DNA from: [Clostridium] polysaccharolyticum
Lineage (GTDB): Bacteria > Bacillota > Clostridia > Lachnospirales > Lachnospiraceae
Assembly (NCBI RefSeq): GCF_900111595.1
Contig: NZ_FOHN01000010.1
Span: forward strand, 45,620 to 109,619
Reading direction: 5' to 3'
DNA length: 64,000 nucleotides
Under the pieces are notes generated by a model. That model was not told where the DNA came from, made no database searches, and saw only the letters and a list, made by a program, of their open reading frames with translations. The position numbers and the translations under genes are program-made. How positions within the stretch are numbered: the first letter of the stretch is position 1; every line of letters begins with the position of its first letter. This document shows, in pieces, positions 1-8,099 of the stretch.

Positions 1-1371
1 GTAGTTGGTGGCCAGCTTATAGAAGGTGCACAAAACATTTTCTTTGCAGAATTAGCAGATGGAACAATACAGAGATTTAGCGTTTCTGCTACAAGATTTA
101 TGTCTGGAAAATTTCCGCTTATGATCTTTGGATTACCAGGAGCTGCACTTGCTATGTTTCAGGCAGCTAAACCAGAAAAACGTAAAATTGTGGGAGGTTT
201 AGTACTTTCCGCTGCATTAACTTCTGCACTTACAGGTATTACTGAGCCAATTGAATTTACATTCCTATTTGTAGCTCCATTGTTGTATATTATTCATTGT
301 GTATTTGCTGGTCTGGCATATATGTTCATGCACATTTTTAATGTAGGAGTGGGCATGACCTTTTCAGGTGGATTAATCGATTTAACTTTATTCGGCATTC
401 TGCAAGGAAATGCAAAGACAAACTGGATTTGGGTTGTTATTGTAGGTATTGTTTATTTCTTTGTATATTATGGCTTGTTCTATTTCTTAATTACCAAACT
501 TAATTATAAAACTCCAGGACGTGAGGATGATAATCAAGAGGTCAAACTGTATACAAGAGCAGATGTAAATAGCAGCAAAGAAGAAAAGAAAAAGGGCACC
601 AATATAAATCAGGATGTGATAACTTCTGCCATGATTGTAAAAGGTCTTGGGGGTGCTGAAAATATTTCAGATGTAGACTGTTGTGCTACAAGACTTCGCT
701 GTACTGTAATTGACGATAAGAAAGTTGATCAGGAACTATTAAAACAGTCTGGTGCAGCTGGTGTTATATGCAAGGGAAAAGGAGTACAAGTTATATACGG
801 ACCTAAGGTATCCGTTATTAAGTCCAATTTAGAGGATTACTTAGACAATCCAGTACAAGTAGATATAGAATCCGATGCTGCTAACAATAACGAAACCTCA
901 GATACAGCTAATAGTTCAGAAACAATTGTTTTAGGCTGTCCAATCAAAGGAAATGTTAAAAGTGTAACGGAAGCACCAGATGCCGCATTTTCAGAAAAAA
1001 TGATGGGGGATGGAATTGTTATTTTTCCAACGGATTCCGTGGTATATGCACCAATGGATTGTGAAATTTCTTTTGTATTTCCATCTAAGCATGCGATTGG
1101 CTTAGTTACAGAAACAGGTCTAGAAGCATTAATTCACGTAGGCCTTGACACAGTGAAGCTAGAAGGCCAAGGCTTTCATGTATTTGTGAAAGATGGGGAT
1201 AAAGTAAAACGTGGTGATAAGCTTATGGAATTTGATTTAGAATATATTCGTGAGCATGCTGCAGATACTGCAACACCATTTATAATTACTAATTTAGCAG
1301 ATAATCAATCGCTCTCTATTTTGAAAATAGGAGAGGTAGACGTAGATACTGATATTATAGAAGTTAAATAA
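1..1371 (+). CDS. PTS sugar permease EIICBA (glucose/GlcNAc type), 5' truncated
   Basis: Membrane permease of the phosphoenolpyruvate phosphotransferase system that imports and phosphorylates a hexose, probably glucose or N-acetylglucosamine. The frame is open from base 1, so the N-terminal half of the EIIC membrane domain lies upstream of the window. What remains is the end of EIIC (GLPGAALAMF, the TEPIEF motif and hydrophobic helices), then an EIIB domain with DCCATRLRC, whose second Cys codon (682-684) is the expected phosphorylation site, then an EIIA domain with IHVGLDTVKLEG, whose His codon (1135-1137) is the phospho-acceptor. An acidic, Asn-rich linker joins EIIB and EIIA. The single-chain C-B-A order is typical of this family. 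The exact sugar cannot be told from what is visible. Confidence 0.93.
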   Translation, partial: VVGGQLIEGAQNIFFAELADGTIQRFSVSATRFMSGKFPLMIFGLPGAALAMFQAAKPEKRKIVGGLVLSAALTSALTGITEPIEFTFLFVAPLLYIIHCVFAGLAYMFMHIFNVGVGMTFSGGLIDLTLFGILQGNAKTNWIWVVIVGIVYFFVYYGLFYFLITKLNYKTPGREDDNQEVKLYTRADVNSSKEEKKKGTNINQDVITSAMIVKGLGGAENISDVDCCATRLRCTVIDDKKVDQELLKQSGAAGVICKGKGVQVIYGPKVSVIKSNLEDYLDNPVQVDIESDAANNNETSDTANSSETIVLGCPIKGNVKSVTEAPDAAFSEKMMGDGIVIFPTDSVVYAPMDCEISFVFPSKHAIGLVTETGLEALIHVGLDTVKLEGQGFHVFVKDGDKVKRGDKLMEFDLEYIREHAADTATPFIITNLADNQSLSILKIGEVDVDTDIIEVK

Positions 1372-1407
1372 TAGTGTTTACTTATTAAAAAAGCTTGTTG
1401 CTATTGT

Positions 1408-1458
1408 CCCTTGGAGTTATGGTCTGACTTCCAAGGGGCAAAATAGACACCGTTTTTT
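1408..1458 (+). terminator. Possible terminator after the PTS gene
   Basis: A CCTTGGA-type arm (1408-1416) pairs with TCCAAGGGG (1430-1438), with one bulge, and a run of six T follows at 1453-1458. The gap between stem and T-run makes it weak. Bases 1459-1680 show nothing further that I can recognise. Confidence 0.35.
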
Positions 1459-1680
1459 GCAGTTATATATTTTATCTTGTTTGCTGCGCATTCTAATATT
1501 TCTATTGCATCATCTTTGCAGAAAGTATCTTATATTCTAGCTCCAGTTCTATAGTTCTTTTTTCAAAAATCACACAAATAGGTACAAACATTCGTGTAAC
1601 TTTCTTTTTTGCAAGTTAATATTTGAAAACTAACTGGAAATACTCAAAATGTGAAAAATTTACTTGCTAGCACTCAACTA

Positions 1681-1709
1681 TTGACACTGCTAACAAATCA
1701 TGCTATATT
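1681..1709 (+). promoter_or_regulatory. Sigma-A promoter of the mecA-like gene
   Basis: A perfect TTGACA -35 (1681-1686) is followed after 17 bases by TATATT (1704-1709). The predicted leader is about 100 nt and contains a hairpin, CCTGTA (1758-1763) with TACAGG (about 1777-1782), upstream of the ribosome binding site. I do not recognise the leader as a known riboswitch. Confidence 0.75.
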
Positions 1710-1817
1710 GCTATATAATATTAAGTAGAAAATACTTCCCTTAGGGTTACGATAGAGCCTGTATTTCTTACACGGGTACAGGAAAAGAAAAATGTGTGGA
1801 GAATCGAGGTAATTATT

Positions 1818-2561
1818 ATGATCTTTAGAAGAGTAAATGAACACATGTTACGATGCATGATAAAAGAAGAAGAAATCATCGAAATGGGATTTGATCTAGA
1901 AGATATTTGCAGAAACCAGGAGCGTGCAACTGAATTTATGAAACTGGTTTTAGAAAAAGGAAACGAAGAAGGATTTGAAATGTCTGAAAATATTACTGCT
2001 GTTCAAGCAGCTTTTTTACCAGATCACCAGATCGTTCTAAGTTTTACCGAACATCATGTAGAGGAAATGGTTGACAGAACCATACAAAGCCTTTTAAAAG
2101 CATTTGGATTAGGTGTGCTTAATGGAATGAATCAGGATAAAAATAGTTCAGAATCAGGTAGTGCAGAGGAAGATTTACTGAAAGAGTGTATAGAGGAAGC
2201 GGCGGCTTCTAATGAAGTTTCTGGAGCTGAAACTATTGAAGCAGCCAGCGAGGAAGAGGAAAAAGCGGAACATCCTGTAATCCCTCTGGCGTACATTGTA
2301 GAATTTCCTGATCTGGACACAGTGGAGCAGTTCTGTAAAGCATGCCCATCCGTTCCTGGAACTTTATATAAACAAAAAGAGCGTTATTTTCTGGTTGCAC
2401 AATTAACAGATGCAGAAGATTCTGTTAAGAAGACATTTTTTATGTTAGCAGGTGAATTTGCACAAGGATTGAAAAAAGAATCGCTTCAATCTGGATTTTT
2501 AGCAGAACACGGAGATGTTCTTATTAAAGAAAATCCGATGGAAGTATTGAAGCTTTTATAA
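1818..2561 (+). CDS. mecA: MecA-like adaptor protein for ClpC
   Basis: Cytoplasmic adaptor that in Bacillus delivers substrates such as ComK to the ClpCP protease. The N-terminus (RVNEHMLRCMIKEEEIIEMGFD, quoted here only in part: RVNEHMLRCMI, then EMGFDLEDI) matches the MecA substrate-binding domain. A Glu- and Ser-rich linker around residues 105-160 leads to a C-terminal domain (PLAYIVEFPDLDTVEQF) typical of the ClpC-binding half. The ATG at 1818 is preferred over the GTG at 1794 because GAGGT at 1806-1810 lies 7 bases upstream. Single gene with its own promoter and terminator. What it targets in this anaerobe is not known. Confidence 0.85.
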   Translation: MIFRRVNEHMLRCMIKEEEIIEMGFDLEDICRNQERATEFMKLVLEKGNEEGFEMSENITAVQAAFLPDHQIVLSFTEHHVEEMVDRTIQSLLKAFGLGVLNGMNQDKNSSESGSAEEDLLKECIEEAAASNEVSGAETIEAASEEEEKAEHPVIPLAYIVEFPDLDTVEQFCKACPSVPGTLYKQKERYFLVAQLTDAEDSVKKTFFMLAGEFAQGLKKESLQSGFLAEHGDVLIKENPMEVLKLL

Positions 2562-2650
2562 ACAGTCCCTAATTTATAAGTCCAAAAGAGCTATGGGAAA
2601 AATCCCAATGTTATTAAGTTAGCATTGGCACAAGGCTCGCTCTTCAAAGA

Positions 2651-2690
2651 AGGCTGAAGATTCTGGTTCTTCAGCCTCTTTTCATGTTTT
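2651..2690 (+). terminator. Terminator after mecA
   Basis: AGGCTGAAG (2651-2659) pairs perfectly with CTTCAGCCT (2669-2677), followed by a T-rich tail. A second small stem, GGGA/TCCC near 2594-2607, lies before it. Confidence 0.8.
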
Positions 2691-2710
2691 CATTTAACAC
2701 AAATATATAG

Positions 2711-2823
2711 GATGCACAATTTTGCACAATAGTATATTGATTAATTATACAAAAATTATTAAAATAAAATGGAAAGGAGGTTTTTTCAACCTATTTATTA
2801 AAAGAATTATACAAAAAATAGGT
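2711..2823 (+). promoter_or_regulatory. Candidate promoter and leader of the GH30 gene
   Basis: TTGCAC (2722-2727) and TTATAC (2745-2750) are 17 bases apart. The sequence TGCACAAT occurs twice in a row here (2713-2720 and 2723-2730), overlapping the -35, which could be an operator. The leader contains a long-loop hairpin, ACCTATTT (2789-2796) with AAATAGGT (2816-2823). Confidence 0.4.
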
Positions 2824-2867
2824 AGAAAATAGTTAAATTTTAAGAATATTTTAAAGGGGATGAATGT

Positions 2868-5039
2868 ATGTTCAACAAAACAGTTAAAAAGATATGTGTA
2901 CTGGCTACATCTATTACTCTTGCCGTAGCATCAATTGTACCATTTTCCATTAAAAATAGTACAATTGTCCAAGCCGCAAGTGATGTAACCGTAAATTTAG
3001 CGTCTGAGAAACAGACCATGCAAGGTATTGGTGGTATCAACCATCCAGTATGGACAAGCGATTTAAGTTCTGCTCAAAGAGAAACTGCATTTGGTAACGG
3101 TGCTAATCAATTAGGATTCTCTATTTTAAGGATCCACGTTGATGAGAACAAAAACAACTGGTCCAAAGAATTAGCAACTGCAAAAGCAGCCGTTGCAAAA
3201 GGAGCTTTAGTTTTTGCTTCACCTTGGAACCCTCCAGCAAGCATGTGCGAGAAATTTACTCGTAACGGAAAACCCAATCAGCAAAGATTAAAATACTCAA
3301 GCTATGGAGCTTATGCTGATTATTTAAATGAATTCGTTACCTATATGAAAAACAATGGTGTAAATCTATATGCCATTTCCGTTCAGAATGAGCCAGATTA
3401 TGCGGATACCTGGACCTGGTGGACTCCACAGGAAATGCTTAATTTCATGAAGAATTATGCTGGCAAAATTAACTGTAAAGTTATGGCACCAGAATCATTC
3501 CAGTACTTAAAAAATATGTCTGATCCGATTTTGAATGATGCAGCTGCACTTGCGAATATGGATATTTTAGGTACTCATTTTTATGGTACACAGCCAAGCC
3601 AGATGTCTTATCCTTTATTTAAACAAAAAGGACAAGGAAAGGAACTCTGGATGACTGAAGTATATGTTCCAGACAGTTCAAGTTCTGCAAATGCTTGGCC
3701 AAATGCTTTAAAAGTTGCCGTTAATATGAACGATGCTTTTGCAAGAGGTGATATGCAGGCTTATGTATGGTGGTACATTAGAAGAAGTTATGGTCCAATG
3801 TTAGAAGATGGTTCTATTAGCAAACGTGGTTACTGTATGGCTCAGTATTCTAAATTTATCCGCCGTGGCTACAAACGTGTTGATGCTACTTTAAATCCAG
3901 AATCTAACGTATATGTTTCTGCATATAAAGGAGACGGCAAAGCAGTTATTGTTGCAACAAATGATACCGATCAGCAGTACACAAAATTGTTTAATGTAAC
4001 AAACGGTTCAATCAAAAAAGTAGATCGTTACAGAACATCTGGAAACGAAAGTCTTGCAAAAACAGAGAATCTTGCATTAACAGGAAATGGTTTCTATGCC
4101 TCCCTTCCTGCACGTAGTGTTTCTACTTTCGTATGTGATTTAGGAACAGGCTCTGTAACAACTTCTGCGGCACCATCTGCAAAACCAAGCGTAGCGCCAT
4201 CTGCTGTTCCAGCTGGTAAATTACAGGATGGATGGTATTACATCAAAAACGTAAATGCACAGAAATATTTACAAGTAGCAGGCAACAATGCTTCTGCTAC
4301 AGCAAACGTAGAAATCAGCACAGGTACAGGTTCTGCTAGCCAGAAATGGTACTTAAAGAATACAAATGACGGATATTTTACATTACAAAGTGGTTTAGGT
4401 GACTTTATGATTGATGTTGCCAATGGTGCTGATGAAGATGGTGCAAATCTTCAGATTTATAATGCATACAGTGGTACAGCACAGCAGTTTATCTTACAGT
4501 CCACTTCAGCTGCAAATGTTTACACAATTGGAACAAAAGCAAGTAATGGAACAAAAGTAGTAGATGTTTATAATCATGGTAAGACAGATGGAACAAATGT
4601 ATGCCAGTGGAGTTTATTAGGAAATCCAAATCAGCAGTTTATTTTTGAACCTGTAGCATCTGCTCCAAGTGCACAGCCAAGTAAAGCACCAAGTGCCGCA
4701 CCAAGTGTAGCACCAAGCAGTGCTTCTTCCGCTTCTGGATTGCCAAGTGGAATCAGTTGCGAATATTCTGTAGTAAGCAACTGGGGCAATGGTTTCCAGG
4801 GGCAGATTGTATTAACGAACAAATCCAGCCAGTCTTACAATGGATGGACATTAACATTTAATACAAGCAATAAAGTAGGAAGCCTTTGGGGAGCAGATTT
4901 TGGTGGACAGACAGGTTCTAAAGTTGTTGTTAAAAGCCCATCCTGGGATGCAGCTTTAGCTTCTGGCAAGAGTGTAACTATTAATTTTGTTGCCGATGGC
5001 AATGCTTCCAGTGCACCAAGTGGTTATACATTTGGATAA
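2868..5039 (+). CDS. xynC: Secreted GH30_8 glucuronoxylanase with CBM13 and CBM2
   Basis: Extracellular endo-xylanase that cuts glucuronoxylan at sites set by the glucuronic acid side chain. A signal peptide covers residues 1 to about 37 (cleavage near VQAASD). The GH30 subfamily 8 domain (about 40-425) closely resembles Bacillus XynC: acid/base E175 in QNEPDY, nucleophile E264 in WMTEVY, and the RRSYGP block (305-310) that binds the glucuronate. A Pro-Ser linker leads to a ricin-type CBM13 (about 450-597), a second linker, then a CBM2 (about 628-723) with Trp residues in SNWGNGF, NGWTLTF and SPSWDA. AAAGGGG at 2853-2859 supports the start. No clear terminator follows; the serS promoter lies just after it. 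Confidence 0.95.
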   Translation: MFNKTVKKICVLATSITLAVASIVPFSIKNSTIVQAASDVTVNLASEKQTMQGIGGINHPVWTSDLSSAQRETAFGNGANQLGFSILRIHVDENKNNWSKELATAKAAVAKGALVFASPWNPPASMCEKFTRNGKPNQQRLKYSSYGAYADYLNEFVTYMKNNGVNLYAISVQNEPDYADTWTWWTPQEMLNFMKNYAGKINCKVMAPESFQYLKNMSDPILNDAAALANMDILGTHFYGTQPSQMSYPLFKQKGQGKELWMTEVYVPDSSSSANAWPNALKVAVNMNDAFARGDMQAYVWWYIRRSYGPMLEDGSISKRGYCMAQYSKFIRRGYKRVDATLNPESNVYVSAYKGDGKAVIVATNDTDQQYTKLFNVTNGSIKKVDRYRTSGNESLAKTENLALTGNGFYASLPARSVSTFVCDLGTGSVTTSAAPSAKPSVAPSAVPAGKLQDGWYYIKNVNAQKYLQVAGNNASATANVEISTGTGSASQKWYLKNTNDGYFTLQSGLGDFMIDVANGADEDGANLQIYNAYSGTAQQFILQSTSAANVYTIGTKASNGTKVVDVYNHGKTDGTNVCQWSLLGNPNQQFIFEPVASAPSAQPSKAPSAAPSVAPSSASSASGLPSGISCEYSVVSNWGNGFQGQIVLTNKSSQSYNGWTLTFNTSNKVGSLWGADFGGQTGSKVVVKSPSWDAALASGKSVTINFVADGNASSAPSGYTFG

Positions 5040-5051
5040 GGAAAATTTAAC

Positions 5052-5080
5052 TTGTAAAATCTACATTTTCTGTGTATAAT
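5052..5080 (+). promoter_or_regulatory. Promoter of the serS T-box transcript
   Basis: TTGTAA (5052-5057), 17-base spacer, perfect TATAAT (5075-5080). Transcription would begin near 5087, just before the T-box stem I. Confidence 0.75.
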
Positions 5081-5089
5081 ATCCTTATA

Positions 5090-5335
5090 TGAGCGACGAC
5101 GAAAACTACGATTCTATCATTCTTTCCAGAGAGCTGGTGTTTGGTGTGAACCAGTAAGAGTCAGAATCTTTCCACTTTCTGAGCAATGCAGCAAAAGCTG
5201 CAGGGGTCGTGTCCCTTATCATACGTCGAGTGGCCGGTAACGGCAATTTGGGTGGCAACGCGGAAGATGATACAGCCTTTCGTCCCATTAATGGATTCCT
5301 ATTGGATTCATTACGTCTGGGATGAGAGGCTTTTT
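5090..5335 (+). promoter_or_regulatory. T-box leader controlling serS
   Basis: tRNA-sensing leader. Stem I carries the AGAGAGCTGG and GGTGTGAACCAG elements (about 5129-5156). A likely specifier TCC (Ser, 5171-5173) sits directly before ACTTTCTGAG, the usual place. The T-box motif AATTTGGGTGGCAACGCGG is at 5245-5263. The terminator is the stem GCCTTTCGTCCCA (5275-5287) with TGGGATGAGAGGC (5318-5330) plus TTTTT. Uncharged tRNA-Ser is expected to favour the antiterminator and switch serS on. The 60-codon frames found inside the leader are not genes. Confidence 0.93.
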
Positions 5336-5426
5336 ATTTTATGGTCCTATATGGGACTGGTAAAATAGAAAGCCCTATACAACCAGACAAAAGCTGTTCT
5401 TATAAAAAATACAGGAGGCAGTTCAA

Positions 5427-6707
5427 ATGCTCGATATTAAATTTTTAAGAGAAAATCCAGATGTAGTAAAAGAAAATATTAAGAAGAAATTCCAGGATCA
5501 CAAACTTCCAATGGTGGACGAAGTAATTGAATTAGATGCACAGGCAAGAAAAACACAGCAGGAAGCCGATGATTTAAGAGCAAACCGGAAAAAATTATCT
5601 AAACAGATTGGTGCTTTAATGGGCCAGGGGAAAAAAGAAGAGGCAGAAGAAGTAAAAGCACAGGTAAATGCAAGTGCACAGCGTCTTGCTGAATTAGAGA
5701 ACCTTGAAAAAGAATTAAGTGAAAAAGTTACAAAAATCATGATGGTAATTCCGAATATCATCGATCCATCTGTACCAGTTGGTAAAGATGACAGCTGTAA
5801 CGTAGAAATCCAGAAATATGGTGAACCAGTGGTTCCTGATTTTGAAGTTCCTTATCACACTGAGATCATGAGCAGATTTAACGGCATTGATATTGACAGT
5901 GCTTTAAAAGTAGCTGGAAATGGTTTTTATTATTTAATGGGTGATATTGCCAGACTTCATTCTGCTGTTATCACATATGCCCGTGATTTTATGATCAATC
6001 GTGGATTCACTTACTGTATCCCGCCTTATATGATTCGCAGCCATGTAGTTTCTGGTGTTATGAGTTTTGACGAAATGGATTCCATGATGTACAAAATTGA
6101 AGGGGAGGATTTGTATCTGATTGGTACATCCGAACATTCCATGATTGGCAAATTCATTGATACAATTAACGACGAAGAACAGCTTCCATATACATTAACA
6201 AGCTATTCGCCATGTTTCCGTAAAGAAAAAGGGGCTCATGGTATTGAAGAGCGTGGGGTATACCGTATTCACCAGTTCGAAAAACAGGAAATGATCGTTG
6301 TATGCAAACCAGAAGAATCTATGGAATGGTATGATAGGTTATGGAAGAATACGGTAGATCTGTTCCGAAGCTTAGATATTCCAGTTCGTACATTAGAATG
6401 CTGTTCTGGCGATTTAGCAGACTTAAAAGTAAAATCCTGTGATGTTGAAGCATGGTCTCCAAGACAGAAGAAATATTTTGAAGTTGGCAGCTGTTCAACT
6501 TTAGGTGATGCTCAGGCAAGAAGATTAAAGATTCGTGTAAGAGGGAAAGATGGTAATAAATACTTTGCGCACACATTGAATAATACTGTTGTAGCACCAC
6601 CTAGAATGTTAATCGCTTTCTTGGAAAATAACTTACAGGCAGATGGTTCTGTTAAGATTCCAGAAGCATTACGTCCTTACATGGGTGGGCAGGATAAGTT
6701 AAAATAA
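5427..6707 (+). CDS. serS: Seryl-tRNA synthetase (divergent variant)
   Basis: Charges tRNA-Ser with serine in the cytoplasm. The N-terminal 110 residues form the expected antiparallel coiled-coil arm. The class II core follows: TSEHSMIGKF (234-243), motif 2 with FRKEKGAHGIEERG and RIHQFEKQE (264-288), and motif 3 with PPRMLIAFLEN (391-401). AGGAGG at 5413-5418 fits the ATG, and the T-box upstream with a UCC specifier confirms the amino acid. The core departs from ordinary SerRS: TSEHSM replaces the usual T(A/S)EVPL, and NNTVVAPPR replaces the usual NGSGLAVGR. It is nonetheless full length (426 aa). Confidence 0.93.
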   Translation: MLDIKFLRENPDVVKENIKKKFQDHKLPMVDEVIELDAQARKTQQEADDLRANRKKLSKQIGALMGQGKKEEAEEVKAQVNASAQRLAELENLEKELSEKVTKIMMVIPNIIDPSVPVGKDDSCNVEIQKYGEPVVPDFEVPYHTEIMSRFNGIDIDSALKVAGNGFYYLMGDIARLHSAVITYARDFMINRGFTYCIPPYMIRSHVVSGVMSFDEMDSMMYKIEGEDLYLIGTSEHSMIGKFIDTINDEEQLPYTLTSYSPCFRKEKGAHGIEERGVYRIHQFEKQEMIVVCKPEESMEWYDRLWKNTVDLFRSLDIPVRTLECCSGDLADLKVKSCDVEAWSPRQKKYFEVGSCSTLGDAQARRLKIRVRGKDGNKYFAHTLNNTVVAPPRMLIAFLENNLQADGSVKIPEALRPYMGGQDKLK

Positions 6708-6726
6708 TAGAAATTAATATAATTAG

Positions 6727-6771
6727 CTCCATAACCGGTTTTTATAAAACTAGGTTATGGAGTTTTTTTTT
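6727..6771 (+). terminator. Terminator of serS
   Basis: CTCCATAACC (6727-6736) pairs perfectly with GGTTATGGAG (6753-6762), followed by nine T. Confidence 0.92.
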
Positions 6772-6784
6772 CTTAACTCAATAC

Positions 6785-6813
6785 TTGCATATATGCAAAT
6801 AGTGTGGTATATT
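6785..6813 (+). promoter_or_regulatory. Promoter of the Rpn-family gene
   Basis: TTGCAT (6785-6790), 17 bases, TATATT (6808-6813). The -35 lies inside the perfect palindrome TTGCATATATGCAA (6785-6798), a possible operator. Confidence 0.6.
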
Positions 6814-6952
6814 ATGGTAAAAGCAAGTTTTCATTTATCTAAGAAGTAAAACAGTTCTTTATTCAATTCTATGAATCAATTCTGAAAATCTTAGCTTTTT
6901 CAATATTTTAAGCAGGGTTTTCAGAGGAGGAACCTGCTGGTCTGGAGGTTTA

Positions 6953-7969
6953 ATGGAAAATGGAACAGGATTTCCAGTAAGACGTGACTACAAAGATGCA
7001 TTATTTCGTATGATTTTTAAGGAAAAGGAAAATTTGTTAAGTCTTTTTAATGCATTATATGGAACAGATTATACGGATCCGGAATTAATTGAAATTGTAA
7101 CTTTGGAGAATGCTATTTACCGGAACATGAAAAATGATATTGCATTTGTGATGAATGGCGAGCTTTATATGTATGAGCATCAGTCAACTATTTCTCCCAA
7201 TATGCCAGAACGTTTTTTGCAATATGTTACGAAAGAATTTGCTAAAATGACAGCACGCAAAAGTACATATTCAACACGGAAAATCAAGATACCTAAGCCA
7301 CATTTTGTAGTGTTTTATAACGGAACAGAAGAAGATAGTGCAAACGAAATTTTACAGCTTTCTGACTTATATACTGGCATAGGCGATGATAATGAATTAG
7401 ATCTTAAAGTGAGGAAAGTGAATATTAACTTGGGCAAGAATGATGATTTGCTAAGTAAATGCAAACCCCTGTCAGATTATATGCAGTATATTTCAAAAGT
7501 AAGAACAAAAGCAGAAACAATGAAACTAAGCCAAGCAGTTGGACAGGCTGTTAATGAGAGTATCAGCGAAGGAATATTAAGTGATTTTCTTACTAAATAC
7601 AAAGCGGAGGCGATTGAAATGTCAATATTTGAATATGATGAAGAAAAAGAATTACGTTTATTAAAAGAAGAGATAAGAGAAATAGCAATTGAAGAAGGAA
7701 TAGAGGAAGGTTTAAAGAAAGGAAAGGAACTAGGCTTGCAGAAAGGAAAAGAACTAGGCTTAAAGAAAGGAAGAGAACTAGGCTTGCAGAAAGGAAAGGA
7801 ACTAGGCTTGCAGAAAGGAAAGGAACTAGGCTTGCAACAGGCAATTACAATGTGTATTGAATATCAGCTAAAGCAGGGAACTGTAAAAGAAGATATTATT
7901 GCACTGATTCAGAAAATGTTTAATCTGACATTTGACATGGCAAAAGAAATGGTGCTTTCAATAATTTAG
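6953..7969 (+). CDS. Rpn-family PD-(D/E)XK nuclease (recombination-promoting / transposase-like)
   Basis: Member of the Rpn/YhgA-like family, DNA nucleases linked to RecA-independent recombination. Residues 1-180 carry the PD-(D/E)XK-type core: RRDYKDALFRMIF near the start, D62 in NDIAFVM and E75-H76-Q77 in YMYEHQST. A helical part follows, with five near-identical 8-residue repeats (KKGKELGL type, residues 255-294) and a C-terminal helix. GGAGG about 6 bases upstream fits the ATG. The gene sits alone between serS and the GH43 gene and has its own promoter. Its cellular role here is unknown. Confidence 0.85.
   Translation: MENGTGFPVRRDYKDALFRMIFKEKENLLSLFNALYGTDYTDPELIEIVTLENAIYRNMKNDIAFVMNGELYMYEHQSTISPNMPERFLQYVTKEFAKMTARKSTYSTRKIKIPKPHFVVFYNGTEEDSANEILQLSDLYTGIGDDNELDLKVRKVNINLGKNDDLLSKCKPLSDYMQYISKVRTKAETMKLSQAVGQAVNESISEGILSDFLTKYKAEAIEMSIFEYDEEKELRLLKEEIREIAIEEGIEEGLKKGKELGLQKGKELGLKKGRELGLQKGKELGLQKGKELGLQQAITMCIEYQLKQGTVKEDIIALIQKMFNLTFDMAKEMVLSII
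7715..7834 (+). repeat. Five 24-bp tandem repeats inside the Rpn-family gene
   Basis: Five contiguous in-frame units encode (K/Q)KG(K/R)ELGL. The units differ by only a few bases, so copy number could vary by slippage without breaking the frame. Confidence 0.9.
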
Positions 7970-8099
7970 ATTAAATCAATAGAACACTCAGCAATAGGCA
8001 CAGCAGGCATATGAACACGACACATTCGGAAATGGCGTTTTATTTGCATATATGATACAATATAAGAAAAGGGCAACCTTTAGAAAGAGAGGTAATAAA

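Noticed and set aside
1710..1817. Known riboswitch in the mecA leader
   Set aside because: There is only one clear hairpin, and I could match no known aptamer consensus.
5106..5368. 60-codon frames on both strands upstream of serS
   Set aside because: They lie within the T-box leader and cross its conserved structure.
7715..7834. 24-bp repeats as a possible CRISPR or regulatory repeat
   Set aside because: They have no spacers and are in-frame coding repeats of the Rpn-family protein.
8052..8099. Upstream in-frame ATG of the GH43 gene
   Set aside because: It lacks an RBS and would put 16 charged residues before a clear signal peptide.
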